From: Verrucomicrobiota bacterium
GTDB lineage: Bacteria; Verrucomicrobiota; Verrucomicrobiia; Limisphaerales; JAFGQR01
Length of the DNA: 64,000 nucleotides
Direction: 5' to 3'
NCBI GenBank assembly: GCA_016935555.1
Contig: JAFGQR010000041.1
Location: 1-64,000, forward strand
Position numbers and translations under genes: made by a program. Of the stretch, positions 50,591-61,059 are shown one piece after another. Every line of letters starts with the position of its first letter. The first letter of the stretch is position 1. A model generated the notes under the pieces. The model worked only from the letters and a program-made list of their open reading frames with translations. It was not told the origin of the DNA and made no database searches.

Positions 50591-53172
50591 AGGGTCACGG
50601 TCTTGATTTCTCCAAGGGCGGGCAAGCCGGGCATGGTGGCCAGGTATTGCTGGATGCGGACAAACTCGCGGCGGGCGGCGTCGAGCGAGGTGGCGATGCG
50701 GTCGAGGTCGCGCTCGTTGCCGGCCTGCTCAATGTGGCGCAACAGCGGCACCACGCTCAGCATCCTGCAGGTGGCGCTGGCGCCGGCGCAACTGTGGGCC
50801 ACCCTGGCCACACGCTCCGCGTCGCCTCGCTGGTGGGCCTGGGCCAATTCGTCCAGTTGCCGTGCGGTTTGCTTGAGGTAAAGCCCCACAATCTCCTGCA
50901 GACTCTCGAAGCTGCCCCCCGCAAACTCGTTAAGCCCGTCCAAGTCCACCGGCGGCAGTTCGCGCACCACCTCGGCCGGGGATGCCGCCGCCGCAGCCTC
51001 CGGCGCCGCCGCCGATGCCGGCGCCCCCGCCTCCGCGCCGGGGGGCGCAGGTTGTTCCGGGCAGGCTGCCGGGTCGGACGCGGCTTGGCGGCCGTGTTGG
51101 CCGACGTGCCTCAGAAGGTTTTGGACGGCTTCGAGGCGCACCGGTTTGGAAATGTATTCGTCCATGCCGGCGGCAAGACATTTTTCACGGTCGCCGTGCA
51201 TGGCGTTGGCGGTCATGGCGACGACGGTGATGGGGCGGTGAAAATGGGGGTGGGCATCCGGCATTTGCTGGAGCTGCCGAATCCGGCGCGTGGCTTCCAG
51301 GCCGTCCATTCCCGGCATTTGGATGTCCATAAACACGAGATCATAGGGGGTGCGTTCGATGGCCCGGAGGGCTTCCGAGCCGCTGCCGGCAATGTCCGCG
51401 CGATAACCCAGCTGCTGAAGCAAACGGGAAGCCACTTTCTGGTTGATCACGTTGTCGTCCGCCAGCAGCACCCGGAGCGGATACCGCTCCGCCATCAAGA
51501 CGTCGGTCGAGCTGGTGGATGGGGGCGGCTGTTCCGCGGGGGCGCTGCCGGACAGCAGGCGGAGAAGGCCCTGCTGAAGATGGACGGCTTTGGGCGGTTT
51601 GGAGATTTGAGCGACGCCCGGAGGCGGGAGCGCGGCGTGCCGCTCGACGCGGGCATTGACGGAGGCGAGGAACAGGAGCGGCAGGGTTTGGGCGGCCGGG
51701 AGACGGCGCACTTCGGTGAGCCAGGACGAGGCGTCCAGCCCAGGAAGCTGCATGTCGGCGAGGATCAGATCGGGGCGGTCGCCCTGGCGAAGCCACTCGA
51801 GAACCTCCCCGGCCTGGCCGGTGTCGCGCGTGTCCAACCCCCATTGCCGAAGCTGGAGCGCCAGGGCGCCGCGGATAAGCGGGCTGTCCTCAACCACCCA
51901 GGCGAGGCGCCCCTGCAATTGCGGATGGGGCTGGCTGAGGGGGGCGGGGACGGCGGCGGGGAGGGCGGCGGCGGGGATGATGAAGAGGAAGTTCGAGCCG
52001 TGGCCTTCGACGCTTTCGACCCACATGGTGCCGCCCATGAGTTCGACGAGGCCCTTGCTGATGGCCAGCCCCAGGCCCGTGCCGCCGAATTCGCGGGAAA
52101 TCGAGCTGTCCACCTGGCTGAACGATTGGAAAAGGCGATGCAGCCGGTCCGGGGCAATGCCGATGCCGGTGTCCCGCACGGAGAAGCTCAATTCGCAAAG
52201 CGGTCCGGCGCACGGGCTGGCCGGAGGATGCGGCACCTCGGCGGAAGAGGACAGGGCGCGGGCGCGGATTTCGACGAACACGTGCCCGGCGGCGGTGAAC
52301 TTGATGGCATTGCCCAGCAGGTTCACAAGGATCTGACGCAGCCGGGTGACGTCCCCGACGATTTGGGTGGGGGCGTCGGGGGCGAGAGCATAGCCGAGGT
52401 CGAGGTTTTTTTCGGCGGCCTTGGCGGCGAGAAGGTCGAGGGCTTCCTCGACACAGAGCCGCAGATCCAGGGGGCGCTGTTCGAGTTCGAGCTTGCCGGA
52501 CTGGATTTTCGAGAAATTGAGGATGTCGTTAATGATGGTCAGCAGGGATTCGCCGCTGGTGCGGATGGTTTCCGCGAGGTCGCGCTGTTCGTGGTCCAGC
52601 TTGGTGCGCAGCAGCAGGTTCGTCATCGCAATCACCCCGTTCATCGGCGTGCGGATTTCATGGCTCATGTTGGCCACAAATGCCGACTTGGCGCGGTTGG
52701 CTTCCTCGGCGGCGAGGCGGGCGGCGTCGAGCTTGCGGTTGGCCTGGGCCAGCTGGTCCTGGAGGCGCTTGGCGCGCAAGCATGCCCGCACACGGGCGCG
52801 GAACTCAAAAAGCTCGAACGGCTTGGTGATGTAGTCCGTGGCGCCGAGTTCGAACCCTTCGATCTTTTCCCGGGACCCGTGCCAGGCGGTGAGGATGATG
52901 ACGGGGAGGTTTTGGGCGGCGGGGAGGAGGTTGAGCTGGCGGAGCAGGTCCAGTCCGTTCATGGCGCCGGGCAGGCCCAGGTCGAGCAGGACCAGGTCGA
53001 AGGGGGTTTCGGCAACGGCATCCAGCGCCTGGGGGCCGTTGGCGACCTTGGTCAAAGCGATCCGGTCGCGGCGCAGGCACTCGGCGAGGATTTCCACCAT
53101 GCGCGGGTCGTCCTCGATCAGCAAAACATGGAAGCCCGGCGATGGATTTGCCGTCGTCTCAGAATGTTGCAT
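50587..53172 (-). CDS. Hybrid histidine kinase REC-HisKA-HATPase-REC-REC-Hpt
   Basis: The 861-residue protein begins with a receiver ([34 protein letters not shown]), a coiled linker, HisKA ([17 protein letters not shown], His near residue 171), the ATPase domain ([21 protein letters not shown]), a degenerate receiver ([20 protein letters not shown]), a good receiver ([38 protein letters not shown]) and a C-terminal Hpt ([15 protein letters not shown]). It has no transmembrane segment, so its N-terminal receiver is probably its input. It lies 8 nt after the sensor kinase gene. Confidence 0.9.
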   Translation of the reverse strand: MQHSETTANPSPGFHVLLIEDDPRMVEILAECLRRDRIALTKVANGPQALDAVAETPFDLVLLDLGLPGAMNGLDLLRQLNLLPAAQNLPVIILTAWHGSREKIEGFELGATDYITKPFELFEFRARVRACLRAKRLQDQLAQANRKLDAARLAAEEANRAKSAFVANMSHEIRTPMNGVIAMTNLLLRTKLDHEQRDLAETIRTSGESLLTIINDILNFSKIQSGKLELEQRPLDLRLCVEEALDLLAAKAAEKNLDLGYALAPDAPTQIVGDVTRLRQILVNLLGNAIKFTAAGHVFVEIRARALSSSAEVPHPPASPCAGPLCELSFSVRDTGIGIAPDRLHRLFQSFSQVDSSISREFGGTGLGLAISKGLVELMGGTMWVESVEGHGSNFLFIIPAAALPAAVPAPLSQPHPQLQGRLAWVVEDSPLIRGALALQLRQWGLDTRDTGQAGEVLEWLRQGDRPDLILADMQLPGLDASSWLTEVRRLPAAQTLPLLFLASVNARVERHAALPPPGVAQISKPPKAVHLQQGLLRLLSGSAPAEQPPPSTSSTDVLMAERYPLRVLLADDNVINQKVASRLLQQLGYRADIAGSGSEALRAIERTPYDLVFMDIQMPGMDGLEATRRIRQLQQMPDAHPHFHRPITVVAMTANAMHGDREKCLAAGMDEYISKPVRLEAVQNLLRHVGQHGRQAASDPAACPEQPAPPGAEAGAPASAAAPEAAAAASPAEVVRELPPVDLDGLNEFAGGSFESLQEIVGLYLKQTARQLDELAQAHQRGDAERVARVAHSCAGASATCRMLSVVPLLRHIEQAGNERDLDRIATSLDAARREFVRIQQYLATMPGLPALGEIKTVTL

Positions 53173-53180
53173 CGCGGCAG

Positions 53181-56100
53181 TCAGGTCTTTTGCAGTTCCG
53201 TGAAGAGCGCTTCTTCAACCCGTTGAAACTCGCTCCTCACCGTCAGCAGAATATCTGCCGCTTCCTGCCATTCACCCGCTTTCGCCGCTTTCTGTAGCTT
53301 GTCCGAGGCGGCCGCGAGCCGGCGCGCCCCCAGGTTGCTGGCGCTGCCTTTCAAACTGTGCGCCGCCGACGTCAGCTTGAACTCGTCCTTCTCCGCCAGC
53401 GCCTCGTCCATTCTCGCAAGCCGCGGTTTCGCATCGTGCAGGAACAAATCCGCCAGTTCCGTCAGCGGATCAGGCTGGCCGGGTTCGCGCAGTTCCTTCA
53501 AACCCGCCATGACCGCCGGATCCAGAACGTCGGCCTCGCGCGCCTCGGTGCCGTCGCGAGGCGTTGGCGTGATGCGCAGGAGCGCGCGGTCCAGCACCTG
53601 TTCCAGCTCGAAAAGCCGCATCGGCTTGGTGAGATAATCGTTCATGCCCGCCGCCAGACAGCGTTCGCGGTCCCCGGGCAGGGCATTGGCGGTGAGGGCA
53701 ATGATGTAGGGCGACGACTTGAAATGGATCGACGACACCCGTTCGCCCTGCCGAATCCGCTCCGTTACCGCGTAGCCGTCCATTTCCGGCATCATGCAAT
53801 CCATGAGGATGATGTCGTAAGGCGCCCGCTGCAGGGCGTCCAACACCTCGATGCCGTTAGCCACCGCGTCCGCGGTGAAGCCCAGTTTCTGAAGCTGCTT
53901 GAGCGCCAACCGCTGGTTGACCAGGTTGTCCTCCGCCACCAGCACCCTCGCGTTTCTCGGGGCCGCCCGCACGGGCGCGCCGTCGCCATGGGCTTGGGCG
54001 TCGGGCGCCGGGCAGGGCGGCCCCGGGGCGGGCTCGCGGGTCGACGCCACCAGCGCGTCGTAAAGGCGCGATTGCCGGACCGGCTTGAACAAGCAGCGCG
54101 CGGCCATCGCGGCACACGGGCGCTGGCCCAGCCGGGTCAGGACGAGAAGCCGGGTTTCCCGGAGAACCGGATCGGCCTGGACAGCCTGGGCAAGAGCCGC
54201 CCCGTCCATGTCCGGCAGGCGCATGTCGATGATGGCGACGGCGAACGGCCGGCCGGCTGCGGCCTCGGTGTGGAGGCGCTCGAGGGCCTCGGCGCCGCTG
54301 GCGGTCATGGCGTTGTCCATGTGCCAGGACTCGAGCATGCGATGCACGATTTCGGCCTGCGCGGGATTGGCATCGGCCACCAGCACCCGCAGACCCGCCA
54401 GGCGCGCATCGGCGGGTTCGAACCGGCCGGGCAGACCGGCGGATTTTTCAAGCGGCACCTTGAATTGGAAGGTGGAGCCGCGGCCCGGCGCGCTGGACGC
54501 CGCAATCTCGCCTTGCATCATCTCGGCCAGCTGCCGGGAGATGCTCAAGCCCAGGCCGGATCCGCCGTATTTGCGGGTGGTGGAGCCGTCGCCCTGGGTG
54601 AACGGATCGAAGATGCGCGGCAGCATCTCCGGAGAAATGCCGATCCCCGTGTCCGCAACCTCGAACCGCAGGCGGACCCGGGCGTCGGATTCGGATTCCT
54701 TGGCGACGCGAAGGACCACTTCGCCATGGTCGGTGAATTTGACGGCGTTGCCAAGAAGGTTGGTGAGCACTTGGCGCAGACGCCCCGGGTCGCCCCGGAC
54801 GTTGTTGGGGACATCGGGGTCGAGCCAGACGGTCAGCTCGATGTCCTTGCGATGCGCGGACTCGGCCAGCATGTCGACGGTGCTCTCGACCATGTCCCGC
54901 AGCTCGAAGTCGATGATCTCAAGCGTCAGCTTGCCGGCTTCGATGCGGGAAAAATCGAGGATTTCATTGATGATGTCCAGGAGCGTCTCGGTGTTGCCGC
55001 GGATCGCGTCCACGTATTCCTTCTGCTCGTCGTTGAGCCGGGTGTCCAACAGCAGCCCCGTCATGCCCGTGATCGCATTCATCGGGGTGCGAATCTCGTG
55101 GCTCATGTTGGCCAGGAACTCGGACTTGATCCGCGCGGTCTGCAGGGCCGCCAGCCGCGCCTGCTCGCGCTCGTCCTCGACCAGCTTGCGCGAGGTGATG
55201 TCTTCCACCGCGCCCTCGTAATACAACAGCCGGCCGTCGGCGCCCCGCACGGCCCGGGCGGCCAGGGAAACCCAGATGATCCGCCCGTCCTTGCGCCGCA
55301 CCCGCAATTCGAAGGCGCGGACGGCGCCGTGCTCCTGCATCAGGCGCTGGAACTCGTCGCGCCGCCCCGGGTCCACATACAACTGGGTCTGGATGTCGGT
55401 GATCGCGGCCATCATCTCCTCCGGCGTGTCGTAGCCGCACATGCGGGCCAGCGCCGGATTGGCGCTGATGAAACGGCCGTTCTCGCTGGTCTGGAAGATT
55501 CCCTCGACGGCGTTCTCGTAAATGGTGCGGTATTTTTCCTCCGCCTGCCGGAGCGCCTGTTCGGTTTTCGTGATCTGGGTGACATCCCAGAAGATGCCTT
55601 GAATCCCGATGACCTTGCCGAGGGCGTCGTGGAGCGGCGTCTTGATGACGTGGACGTAGAGCCGCTCGTTCTGCGGGGTCACGTGCGCCTCGATGGTGTC
55701 CAGGTGCTCGCGGGTGGTCATCACCGCCTGGTCGTCCCCGTGGTATTTGGCCGCCAGCTCCGGCGGATAGAAATCGAAATCGGTTTTGCCGAGGATCTCG
55801 CTGAGCCGCCGGTTCAACACGCGGCAGAACCGGGTGTTGGCAAAGGTGAAGCGGCCCTCGGTGTCTTTGCGGAAGATGTTTTGAGGCAGCGTTTCGACGA
55901 GCAAATGGTAGAAGGTCTCCGAAGTGCGCAGCAGCTCCTCGGTCCGCTGGTGCTGCTCCACCGCCCGCGCCAGCTCCGCCAGGTTCCGCCGCAGCTCCAG
56001 TTGCGTAATCACCTGCCGGCTGATGATCCGCAGCGTTTCCCGCTGCAGTTCCGTCAGCCGCCCCGGCGCATGCCCGGCCACGCTCAGCGCCCCCAACGCC

Positions 56101-56480
56101 AGCCCCTCCGGCGCCATCAGCGGCGCCCCCGCATAAAACCGAATCTGGGGCGCCCCCTGAACCATCGGGTTGTCCGCAAACCGCGGGTCCTCCCGGGTGT
56201 CCGGCACCTCCAGCACACCGGTCCCCAACAGCACGTGCGCCGCAAACGCGATCTCCCGCGGCGTCTCCGCGACCTTCAGCCCCACCCGCGATTTGAACCA
56301 CTGCCGGTTCCGATCCACCAGTGCAATCCAGGCCATCGGCACGTCGCAGATCTGCGCCGCCAGCCGCGCCAATTCGTCAAAGCCCGGATCGGGGGGGGTA
56401 TCCAGGATCTCGTAACGCCACAGGGCGGCGAGCCGCTCGGGCTCGTTCGGTGGAACCAAAGCCGGTATCACGGTGACCAA
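53181..56480 (-). CDS. Cytosolic hybrid sensor kinase GAF-PAS-PAS-HisKA-HATPase-REC-REC-Hpt
   Basis: The 1099-residue protein has a GAF-type domain (about 25-175), PAS (about 195-310), PAS with PAC (about 320-440), HisKA ([17 protein letters not shown], about 455-525), the ATPase domain ([29 protein letters not shown]), a weak receiver ([12 protein letters not shown] lacks the full acidic pair), a complete receiver ([38 protein letters not shown]) and Hpt ([13 protein letters not shown]). No membrane helix is seen. The start is TTG 56480 with upstream AGGGAGGG; GTG 56471 is an alternative. It is first in the three-gene relay operon. Confidence 0.9.
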   Translation of the reverse strand: MVTVIPALVPPNEPERLAALWRYEILDTPPDPGFDELARLAAQICDVPMAWIALVDRNRQWFKSRVGLKVAETPREIAFAAHVLLGTGVLEVPDTREDPRFADNPMVQGAPQIRFYAGAPLMAPEGLALGALSVAGHAPGRLTELQRETLRIISRQVITQLELRRNLAELARAVEQHQRTEELLRTSETFYHLLVETLPQNIFRKDTEGRFTFANTRFCRVLNRRLSEILGKTDFDFYPPELAAKYHGDDQAVMTTREHLDTIEAHVTPQNERLYVHVIKTPLHDALGKVIGIQGIFWDVTQITKTEQALRQAEEKYRTIYENAVEGIFQTSENGRFISANPALARMCGYDTPEEMMAAITDIQTQLYVDPGRRDEFQRLMQEHGAVRAFELRVRRKDGRIIWVSLAARAVRGADGRLLYYEGAVEDITSRKLVEDEREQARLAALQTARIKSEFLANMSHEIRTPMNAITGMTGLLLDTRLNDEQKEYVDAIRGNTETLLDIINEILDFSRIEAGKLTLEIIDFELRDMVESTVDMLAESAHRKDIELTVWLDPDVPNNVRGDPGRLRQVLTNLLGNAVKFTDHGEVVLRVAKESESDARVRLRFEVADTGIGISPEMLPRIFDPFTQGDGSTTRKYGGSGLGLSISRQLAEMMQGEIAASSAPGRGSTFQFKVPLEKSAGLPGRFEPADARLAGLRVLVADANPAQAEIVHRMLESWHMDNAMTASGAEALERLHTEAAAGRPFAVAIIDMRLPDMDGAALAQAVQADPVLRETRLLVLTRLGQRPCAAMAARCLFKPVRQSRLYDALVASTREPAPGPPCPAPDAQAHGDGAPVRAAPRNARVLVAEDNLVNQRLALKQLQKLGFTADAVANGIEVLDALQRAPYDIILMDCMMPEMDGYAVTERIRQGERVSSIHFKSSPYIIALTANALPGDRERCLAAGMNDYLTKPMRLFELEQVLDRALLRITPTPRDGTEAREADVLDPAVMAGLKELREPGQPDPLTELADLFLHDAKPRLARMDEALAEKDEFKLTSAAHSLKGSASNLGARRLAAASDKLQKAAKAGEWQEAADILLTVRSEFQRVEEALFTELQKT

Positions 56481-56780
56481 GCGTTGATCGACCCTCCCTT
56501 CTTCTCATCCCCGCCGCGCCAACGCAAGCGCGGACTTCCCCACCCTGCCCCTGCCGGTGTGCCCCGCGGTTGTCGTGGGCGGAGCGCGGGCGTCTGCCCG
56601 CTTCAAGCCGCGAAGGGCAGCGGCGGGCTGACAGGGTTGAGGGCGATCGCAGGATTCGGATCGTGAAGCGGTCTGCGTCGCGCGGGACCGCGCTCCGGCC
56701 GCCGCCGCCGACGCGGGGATGCGCGGTTCCGCTCCTCCTCCCCCGGCGCGCCGCGGTGGCCCGGTGCGCCGGCCGCCTTC
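56481..56780. other. Intergenic region upstream of the kinase operon
   Basis: This 300-nt GC-rich region has no credible gene. A small hairpin GCGGGC (56586-56591) / GCCCGC (56596-56601) is present. It must contain the promoter for the kinase genes, but no consensus stands out. Confidence 0.5.
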
Positions 56781-57332
56781 TCATGAAATCCCCGGCATCG
56801 GCCATTCCACCGGCACCGCCACTCGGCGCCCCTGCCGGTCGGTGTAAAACACCTGCCGGTGCCGGACGCCGTATTCGTGGATCAAACGCGTGATCTTGAC
56901 GTCGTAACAGCAATACTCCGCAATGTCCAGGAGCCGCCCTTCGCGGAACCACCGGATCGCCTGCATCCCCTCCGCTGTCTTCTCCACCCCCAGGGTCGCC
57001 GCCGCGAGCGAGTCGAGCGACAGCCGATGGGGAAGGGCCTTTTGGAGGTCGAGCATCATGTCCAGCGCCGGCAGCTGCCGCAGATCGAGCACCGTGTAGT
57101 AATGCAGCACCTCGTAATCGAACCGCACATGGTTGAATCCCACCACCAAATCCGCGCGTTGCAGTTCCCGGATCAGTTCGTCCACCTGCGCCTCCCCGTG
57201 GATCCGATACCCTCCCGCCGCCGTGCTGTAGGTCACCCCCACGCTCATGCGCATCTCGCGGATGTGGCCCCATCCACCCACCTCCTCCGCGGATTTCTGG
57301 GTTTCGAGGTCGAAATAGACGATGTTGCTCAT
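56781..57332 (-). CDS. DEDDy-type 3'-5' exonuclease-like RNase H fold protein
   Basis: The 183-residue protein shows ExoI (VYFDLET), ExoII (VVGFNHVRFDYEVL) and ExoIII (YCCYDVKIT, Tyr-x3-Asp), i.e. DEDDy residues, and HRLSLDSLAAATLG typical of YprB-like nucleases. It may trim or proofread nucleic acid. It stands alone, on the minus strand with FKBP upstream. Confidence 0.8.
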   Translation of the reverse strand: MSNIVYFDLETQKSAEEVGGWGHIREMRMSVGVTYSTAAGGYRIHGEAQVDELIRELQRADLVVGFNHVRFDYEVLHYYTVLDLRQLPALDMMLDLQKALPHRLSLDSLAAATLGVEKTAEGMQAIRWFREGRLLDIAEYCCYDVKITRLIHEYGVRHRQVFYTDRQGRRVAVPVEWPMPGIS

Positions 57333-57450
57333 GGGTTGCCGCGCGTGATCACGAGCCTTGTTCCGGCACAGGGCGCGAGACGGAGCCGCCGGTTCCAGGG
57401 CGGGGCCGGGTCCTGGTGACGGGGTTCTGGGAAGGCCGCTCCCGGCGTGG

Positions 57451-58143
57451 TCAGCTGGGTTTTTTGATGTCGATCAGCTCGATGTCGAACTGCAGCACCG
57501 AGTGGGGCGGAATGCTCGGGCGCCCATGTTCGCCGTAGGCCAGGCCGGGCGGGATTGCGAGCTGCCATTTGGAGCCCACGGGCATCATCAGGAGCGCCTC
57601 CGTCCAGCCCTTGATCACGCCCGTCACTCCAAACGTCGCGGGCTCGCCGCGTTTGTAGGAGCTGTCGAATTCGGTGCCGTTGATGAGAGTGCCGCGGTAA
57701 TGGACCACGACCGTGTCGTTGGTGGCGGGTTTGGCGCCGCTGCCCATGGTGATGACGCGGTATTGGAGGCCGCTGGGAGTGACCTTCACGCCTTCCTTCT
57801 TGCGGTTCTCCGCGAGAAAGGCTTCGCCGGCTTTGAGGTTCTCCGCGCCCTCGGCCTTGCGCCTGGCCTGCTGCTTTTCGCGGAGGTCCTTCTGGAAGGC
57901 CTGCATCACGTCGCGCGCCTCCGCCTCGGTCAGAAGCGTCTTGCCGCCGCCCAGCGCGTCTTTCAGGCCGTCGAGATACCGCTGCGGGTTGATCTCCACC
58001 CCGCTTTGCTTCAGGGACCGGCCCATGTTCATGCCCAGCATGTAACTTACCTTGTCCTTGGTGTCGGTGAAGGGAGGAGGGTCTGCCGCCACGAGCGTCA
58101 ATGCCGCGCCGGCGATCACGAGTGTGGTCCACGCTAGTCTCAT
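57451..58143 (-). CDS. Exported FKBP-type peptidyl-prolyl isomerase
   Basis: The 230-residue protein has a signal peptide (LAWTTLVIAGAALTLVAADP), an FKBP_N dimerisation domain (VSYMLGMNMGRSLKQSGVEI, LREKQQARRKAEG) and a C-terminal FKBP domain (VVVHYRGTLINGTEFDSSYK, GVIKGWTEALLMMPVGSKWQ, IPPGLAYGEHG), as in Mip/FkpA. It should catalyse prolyl isomerisation and chaperone folding in the periplasm. ATG 58143 follows AAAAGGCATT, a fair ribosome site. It is divergent from hisI. Confidence 0.93.
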   Translation of the reverse strand: MRLAWTTLVIAGAALTLVAADPPPFTDTKDKVSYMLGMNMGRSLKQSGVEINPQRYLDGLKDALGGGKTLLTEAEARDVMQAFQKDLREKQQARRKAEGAENLKAGEAFLAENRKKEGVKVTPSGLQYRVITMGSGAKPATNDTVVVHYRGTLINGTEFDSSYKRGEPATFGVTGVIKGWTEALLMMPVGSKWQLAIPPGLAYGEHGRPSIPPHSVLQFDIELIDIKKPS

Positions 58144-58284
58144 AATGCCTTTTGTTCGTTGTCTGCAGGTCGCCGCGGGCGAAACCAGTTCGGCCCGGAA
58201 ACAACCGGGTTCAAGTTTGAGGCGCCACCCTAGTGGGGAAACAACGGACGTCAAGCCGAGAAGCGCCCACGCCGTCGCAGCGGC

Positions 58285-58312
58285 TTGCATTCCGGCGGGA
58301 CCGACTTAGAAT
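58285..58312 (+). promoter_or_regulatory. Putative promoter of hisI, giving a near-leaderless mRNA
   Basis: TTGCAT (58285-58290) and TAGAAT (58307-58312) are 16 nt apart. A start site 6-8 nt after the -10 would fall at about 58319, only a few bases before the GTG at 58322, so the transcript may be leaderless. Confidence 0.45.
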
Positions 58313-58321
58313 GGGCGCGTT

Positions 58322-58711
58322 GTGAGCTTTTATGATCAACTCAAGTTCAATGCCGAGGGCCTGATCCCGGCCATCATCCAGGAGCACGGCACCGGCCGCG
58401 TTTTGATGATGGCCTGGATGAACCGGGCCTCGCTGGAACAAACCCTCGCCACCCGCAAGACCCATTTCTGGAGCCGCTCGCGCCGTGTCCTCTGGATGAA
58501 AGGCGAGACCAGCGGCCACACGCAGACGGTGCGGGGGGTGGCGTTTGATTGCGACGGGGACACGCTGCTGATCCAGGTGGACCAGGTCGGGGCGGCCTGC
58601 CACGAGGGATATCGCTCGTGTTTTTTCCGCTCGGTCGATGAGGGGGGCGAGACGTTCACGATCAGCGAACCGCAACTGGCGACGCCGGAGCAGATCTACG
58701 GCAGGACATGA
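58322..58711 (+). CDS. hisI: Phosphoribosyl-AMP cyclohydrolase HisI
   Basis: HisI opens the adenine ring of PR-AMP, third step of histidine biosynthesis. The 129-residue protein has [49 protein letters not shown] (metal site) and [10 protein letters not shown]. The start is GTG 58322. It is not fused to HisE, and no other his gene is near. It overlaps the following membrane-protein gene by 4 nt. Confidence 0.95.
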   Translation: MSFYDQLKFNAEGLIPAIIQEHGTGRVLMMAWMNRASLEQTLATRKTHFWSRSRRVLWMKGETSGHTQTVRGVAFDCDGDTLLIQVDQVGAACHEGYRSCFFRSVDEGGETFTISEPQLATPEQIYGRT

Positions 58712-59262
58712 TGGCCCCGTGCGTCCCATTCGGCAGCCGGGAATACCTGACCTACCTGCTGCTTCTGCTGGTCGCACGCGCCACCGACTTCCTCAGCACC
58801 TGGATCGCCACCCCCAACCTGGTGCTCGAAGCCAATCCCATCGCCCGCAAACTCGGCTGGCGCTGGGGCATCCTCCTCAACCTCGGCCTGTGCGGCGGCT
58901 TCGCCGCGTGGCCTCTCCCCGCCATCATCATCGTCACCACCAGCGCCCTCGTCGCCGCCCGCAATTTCCAGTCCGCGTGGATCATGCACAGCGCCGGCGA
59001 GGAGAGTTACCGGGACTGGTTTCTCGAACGCCTCGAGGCGACCCAGCCCGCCATGTTCCTGTTCTGTGTGCTCGCCCAATCCCTCCTCACCGCCGCCGTC
59101 GGCGCCGCCCTGGTCCTCTTCAGCCCGTCCGACCAGGAAATCCCCCTCGGCATCGGCATGGGCATCCTCGCCTACGCCTTCGCCATCACCGCCTACACCC
59201 TGGCCGCCCAGTGGCGCCACCACCGTTACGCCCGGCGGCGCCACGGGCTTCTCGAACCATGA
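58708..59262 (+). CDS. Small polytopic membrane protein of unknown function
   Basis: The 184-residue protein has four hydrophobic segments, among them [60 protein letters not shown] and [20 protein letters not shown]. The first contains ATDFLSTW with [12 protein letters not shown] soon after, reminiscent of the small DUF5658-like family, but I am not sure. It is translationally coupled to hisI by ATGA, with no obvious functional link. trpE follows after 115 nt. Confidence 0.65.
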   Translation: MMAPCVPFGSREYLTYLLLLLVARATDFLSTWIATPNLVLEANPIARKLGWRWGILLNLGLCGGFAAWPLPAIIIVTTSALVAARNFQSAWIMHSAGEESYRDWFLERLEATQPAMFLFCVLAQSLLTAAVGAALVLFSPSDQEIPLGIGMGILAYAFAITAYTLAAQWRHHRYARRRHGLLEP

Positions 59263-59377
59263 AGCGGCACACCGTCCTGCCGCGCGCCGGTCAGCCCGCG
59301 GGCCCGCGGGAAAGGAGCCCGCACCCCGGCGCCTCACCGTCCCCCTGCGCATGCCGCAGGCCGCATTGCGCCCTCCC

Positions 59378-60901
59378 ATGTACCAGCCCCTCCTCCCCGC
59401 GTTCAAACGCCTGGCCGCCCAAGGCAACCTGATCCCGGTCACCCGCACGCTGCTGGCCGATGTCGAGACGCCTCTTTCCGCGTATCGCAAAATCCGTGGC
59501 GAGGGCGAATCGTTTCTGCTCGAATCGGTGGAGGGCGGGGAGCACCTCAGCCGCTACTCGTTTGTCGGGTGCTCGCCGCGGGCCGTGATTCGCCAATACG
59601 GCGACCAGGTGGAGGTCATGGAGGGCGGCAAGGTCACCCTGCGCCATGCCGTCCGGCCCGCCGGCGATCCCCGGGGCGGCCCGGCCGTGAAAGACGGGCT
59701 GGAGGTGGTCGAGCGGATGCTGGCCCGTTACCGGGCCGTGTCGCTGCCCACTCTCCCGCGGTTCACCGGGGGCGCCGTCGGGTTTGTCGCCTACGAATTC
59801 ATCCACGACGTCGAGCCCGTGGTGCCGCGCCCGCCGAACGATGAGCTGGGCACGCCCACCATGTATTGGCTGCTCGTGGACAAACTGCTCATCTTCGACC
59901 GTGTCGCCCAAACCCTCACCGTGCTGGTCAACGCCCTGGTCGAGCACCCGAACCAGGCCGAAGCCGCCTACGACCTCGCCGTGGGCGAGATCCTCCGGCT
60001 GGTCGCACGGCTCCGGCAGCCCCTCGAACTGGTGCCCGTCACCGTCCCCGCCGACGTTCCCGAGGCGCCGTTCGTGTCGAACATGCCCCGGGAACGGTTT
60101 CTCGCCAACGTCATCAAGGCCAAACAATACATCGTCGCCGGCGACATCATCCAGGTCGTCGGCTCCCAGCGCCTCGCCATCCCCGTGCACGCGTCGCCGC
60201 TCGACATCTACCGCGCGGCGCGCTCGATCAATCCTTCGCCCTACATGTTCCTGTTCGAGCTCGACGGCTTCGCTCTCGCCGGCGCCTCCCCGGAGATGCA
60301 CGTCCGCTGCGAAGACCGCAAGGTGGAGATCCGCCCGATCGCCGGCACGCGCGCCCGGGGCGGCACCGCGGAGGAGGATCGCGTCCGCGAACGCGAATTG
60401 CGGGACGACCCGAAGGAGCGCGCCGAGCATGTCATGCTGGTCGACCTGGCGCGCAACGACCTGGGCCGCGTGTGCGATTACGGAACCGTCCGGGTCAAAG
60501 ACCTCATGGCCGTCGAACGCTACAGCCATGTCATGCACCTCGTCTCCCAGGTCGAGGGCCGCCTCAACCCCGACCGCACCCTCTATGACCTTGTCCGCGC
60601 CACTTTTCCCGCCGGCACCCTCTCCGGCGCCCCCAAGGTCCGCGCCATGCAGATCATCGCCGAACTCGAAAACACCACCCGCGGCCCCTACGGCGGCTGC
60701 GTCGGCTACTTCTCCTTCAACGGCAACCTCGATTGCTGCATCACCATCCGCACCGCCCTCATCAAAGGCCAGCACGCCTACGTCCAGGCCGGCGGCGGCT
60801 GGGTCAACGACTCCACGCCGGAAGCCGAGTACGAGGAAACAGTCAACAAGGCCAAAGCCATGCTCAAAGCCGTCGCCCTCGCCGAGGGCTTCACCCGCTA
60901 G
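59378..60901 (+). CDS. trpE: Anthranilate synthase component I TrpE
   Basis: TrpE converts chorismate and ammonia (from TrpG) to anthranilate. The 507-residue protein has the N-terminal regulatory region with LLESVEGGEHLSRYSFVG (tryptophan-site type) and the catalytic signature blocks FLFELDGFALAGASPEMHVR, RPIAGTRARGGTAEED, HVMLVDLARNDLGRV and TFPAGTLSGAPKVRAMQI, then YGGCVGYFSFNGNLD. The start could also be ATG 59351. It is a lone trp gene; no trpG adjoins it. An inverted repeat follows at 60906-60964. Confidence 0.95.
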   Translation: MYQPLLPAFKRLAAQGNLIPVTRTLLADVETPLSAYRKIRGEGESFLLESVEGGEHLSRYSFVGCSPRAVIRQYGDQVEVMEGGKVTLRHAVRPAGDPRGGPAVKDGLEVVERMLARYRAVSLPTLPRFTGGAVGFVAYEFIHDVEPVVPRPPNDELGTPTMYWLLVDKLLIFDRVAQTLTVLVNALVEHPNQAEAAYDLAVGEILRLVARLRQPLELVPVTVPADVPEAPFVSNMPRERFLANVIKAKQYIVAGDIIQVVGSQRLAIPVHASPLDIYRAARSINPSPYMFLFELDGFALAGASPEMHVRCEDRKVEIRPIAGTRARGGTAEEDRVRERELRDDPKERAEHVMLVDLARNDLGRVCDYGTVRVKDLMAVERYSHVMHLVSQVEGRLNPDRTLYDLVRATFPAGTLSGAPKVRAMQIIAELENTTRGPYGGCVGYFSFNGNLDCCITIRTALIKGQHAYVQAGGGWVNDSTPEAEYEETVNKAKAMLKAVALAEGFTR

Positions 60902-60905
60902 AATG

Positions 60906-60964
60906 CTTGAGTTTTCACCTGCTTTCTCAACAGATCAAGTTTTGCCGGAAATGGAAAACTCAAG
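60906..60964. repeat. Inverted repeat after trpE containing the dispersed ACCTGCTTTCTCAACAG unit
   Basis: CTTGAGTTTTC (60906-60916) pairs perfectly with GAAAACTCAAG (60954-60964). The loop includes ACCTGCTTTCTCAACAG (60917-60933), matching 6193-6210 except for one T. It is a likely mobile palindrome or a terminator for trpE. It occupies much of the 158-nt gap before ruvA; the rest shows nothing. Confidence 0.55.
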
Positions 60965-61059
60965 GATTCTCAGCCCCCGCTGCGCGGGACGTGTTCCATC
61001 CCATCCTCGTCGCTTTTTTGCATGGCATCCCGCCGCCGGCGGTGAATACTCGGCCTGCG

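Noticed and set aside
50647-56666. Long plus-strand open frames opposite the kinase genes
   Set aside because: They mirror the codon bias of the kinases and contain no domain; the minus-strand kinases have complete motif sets.
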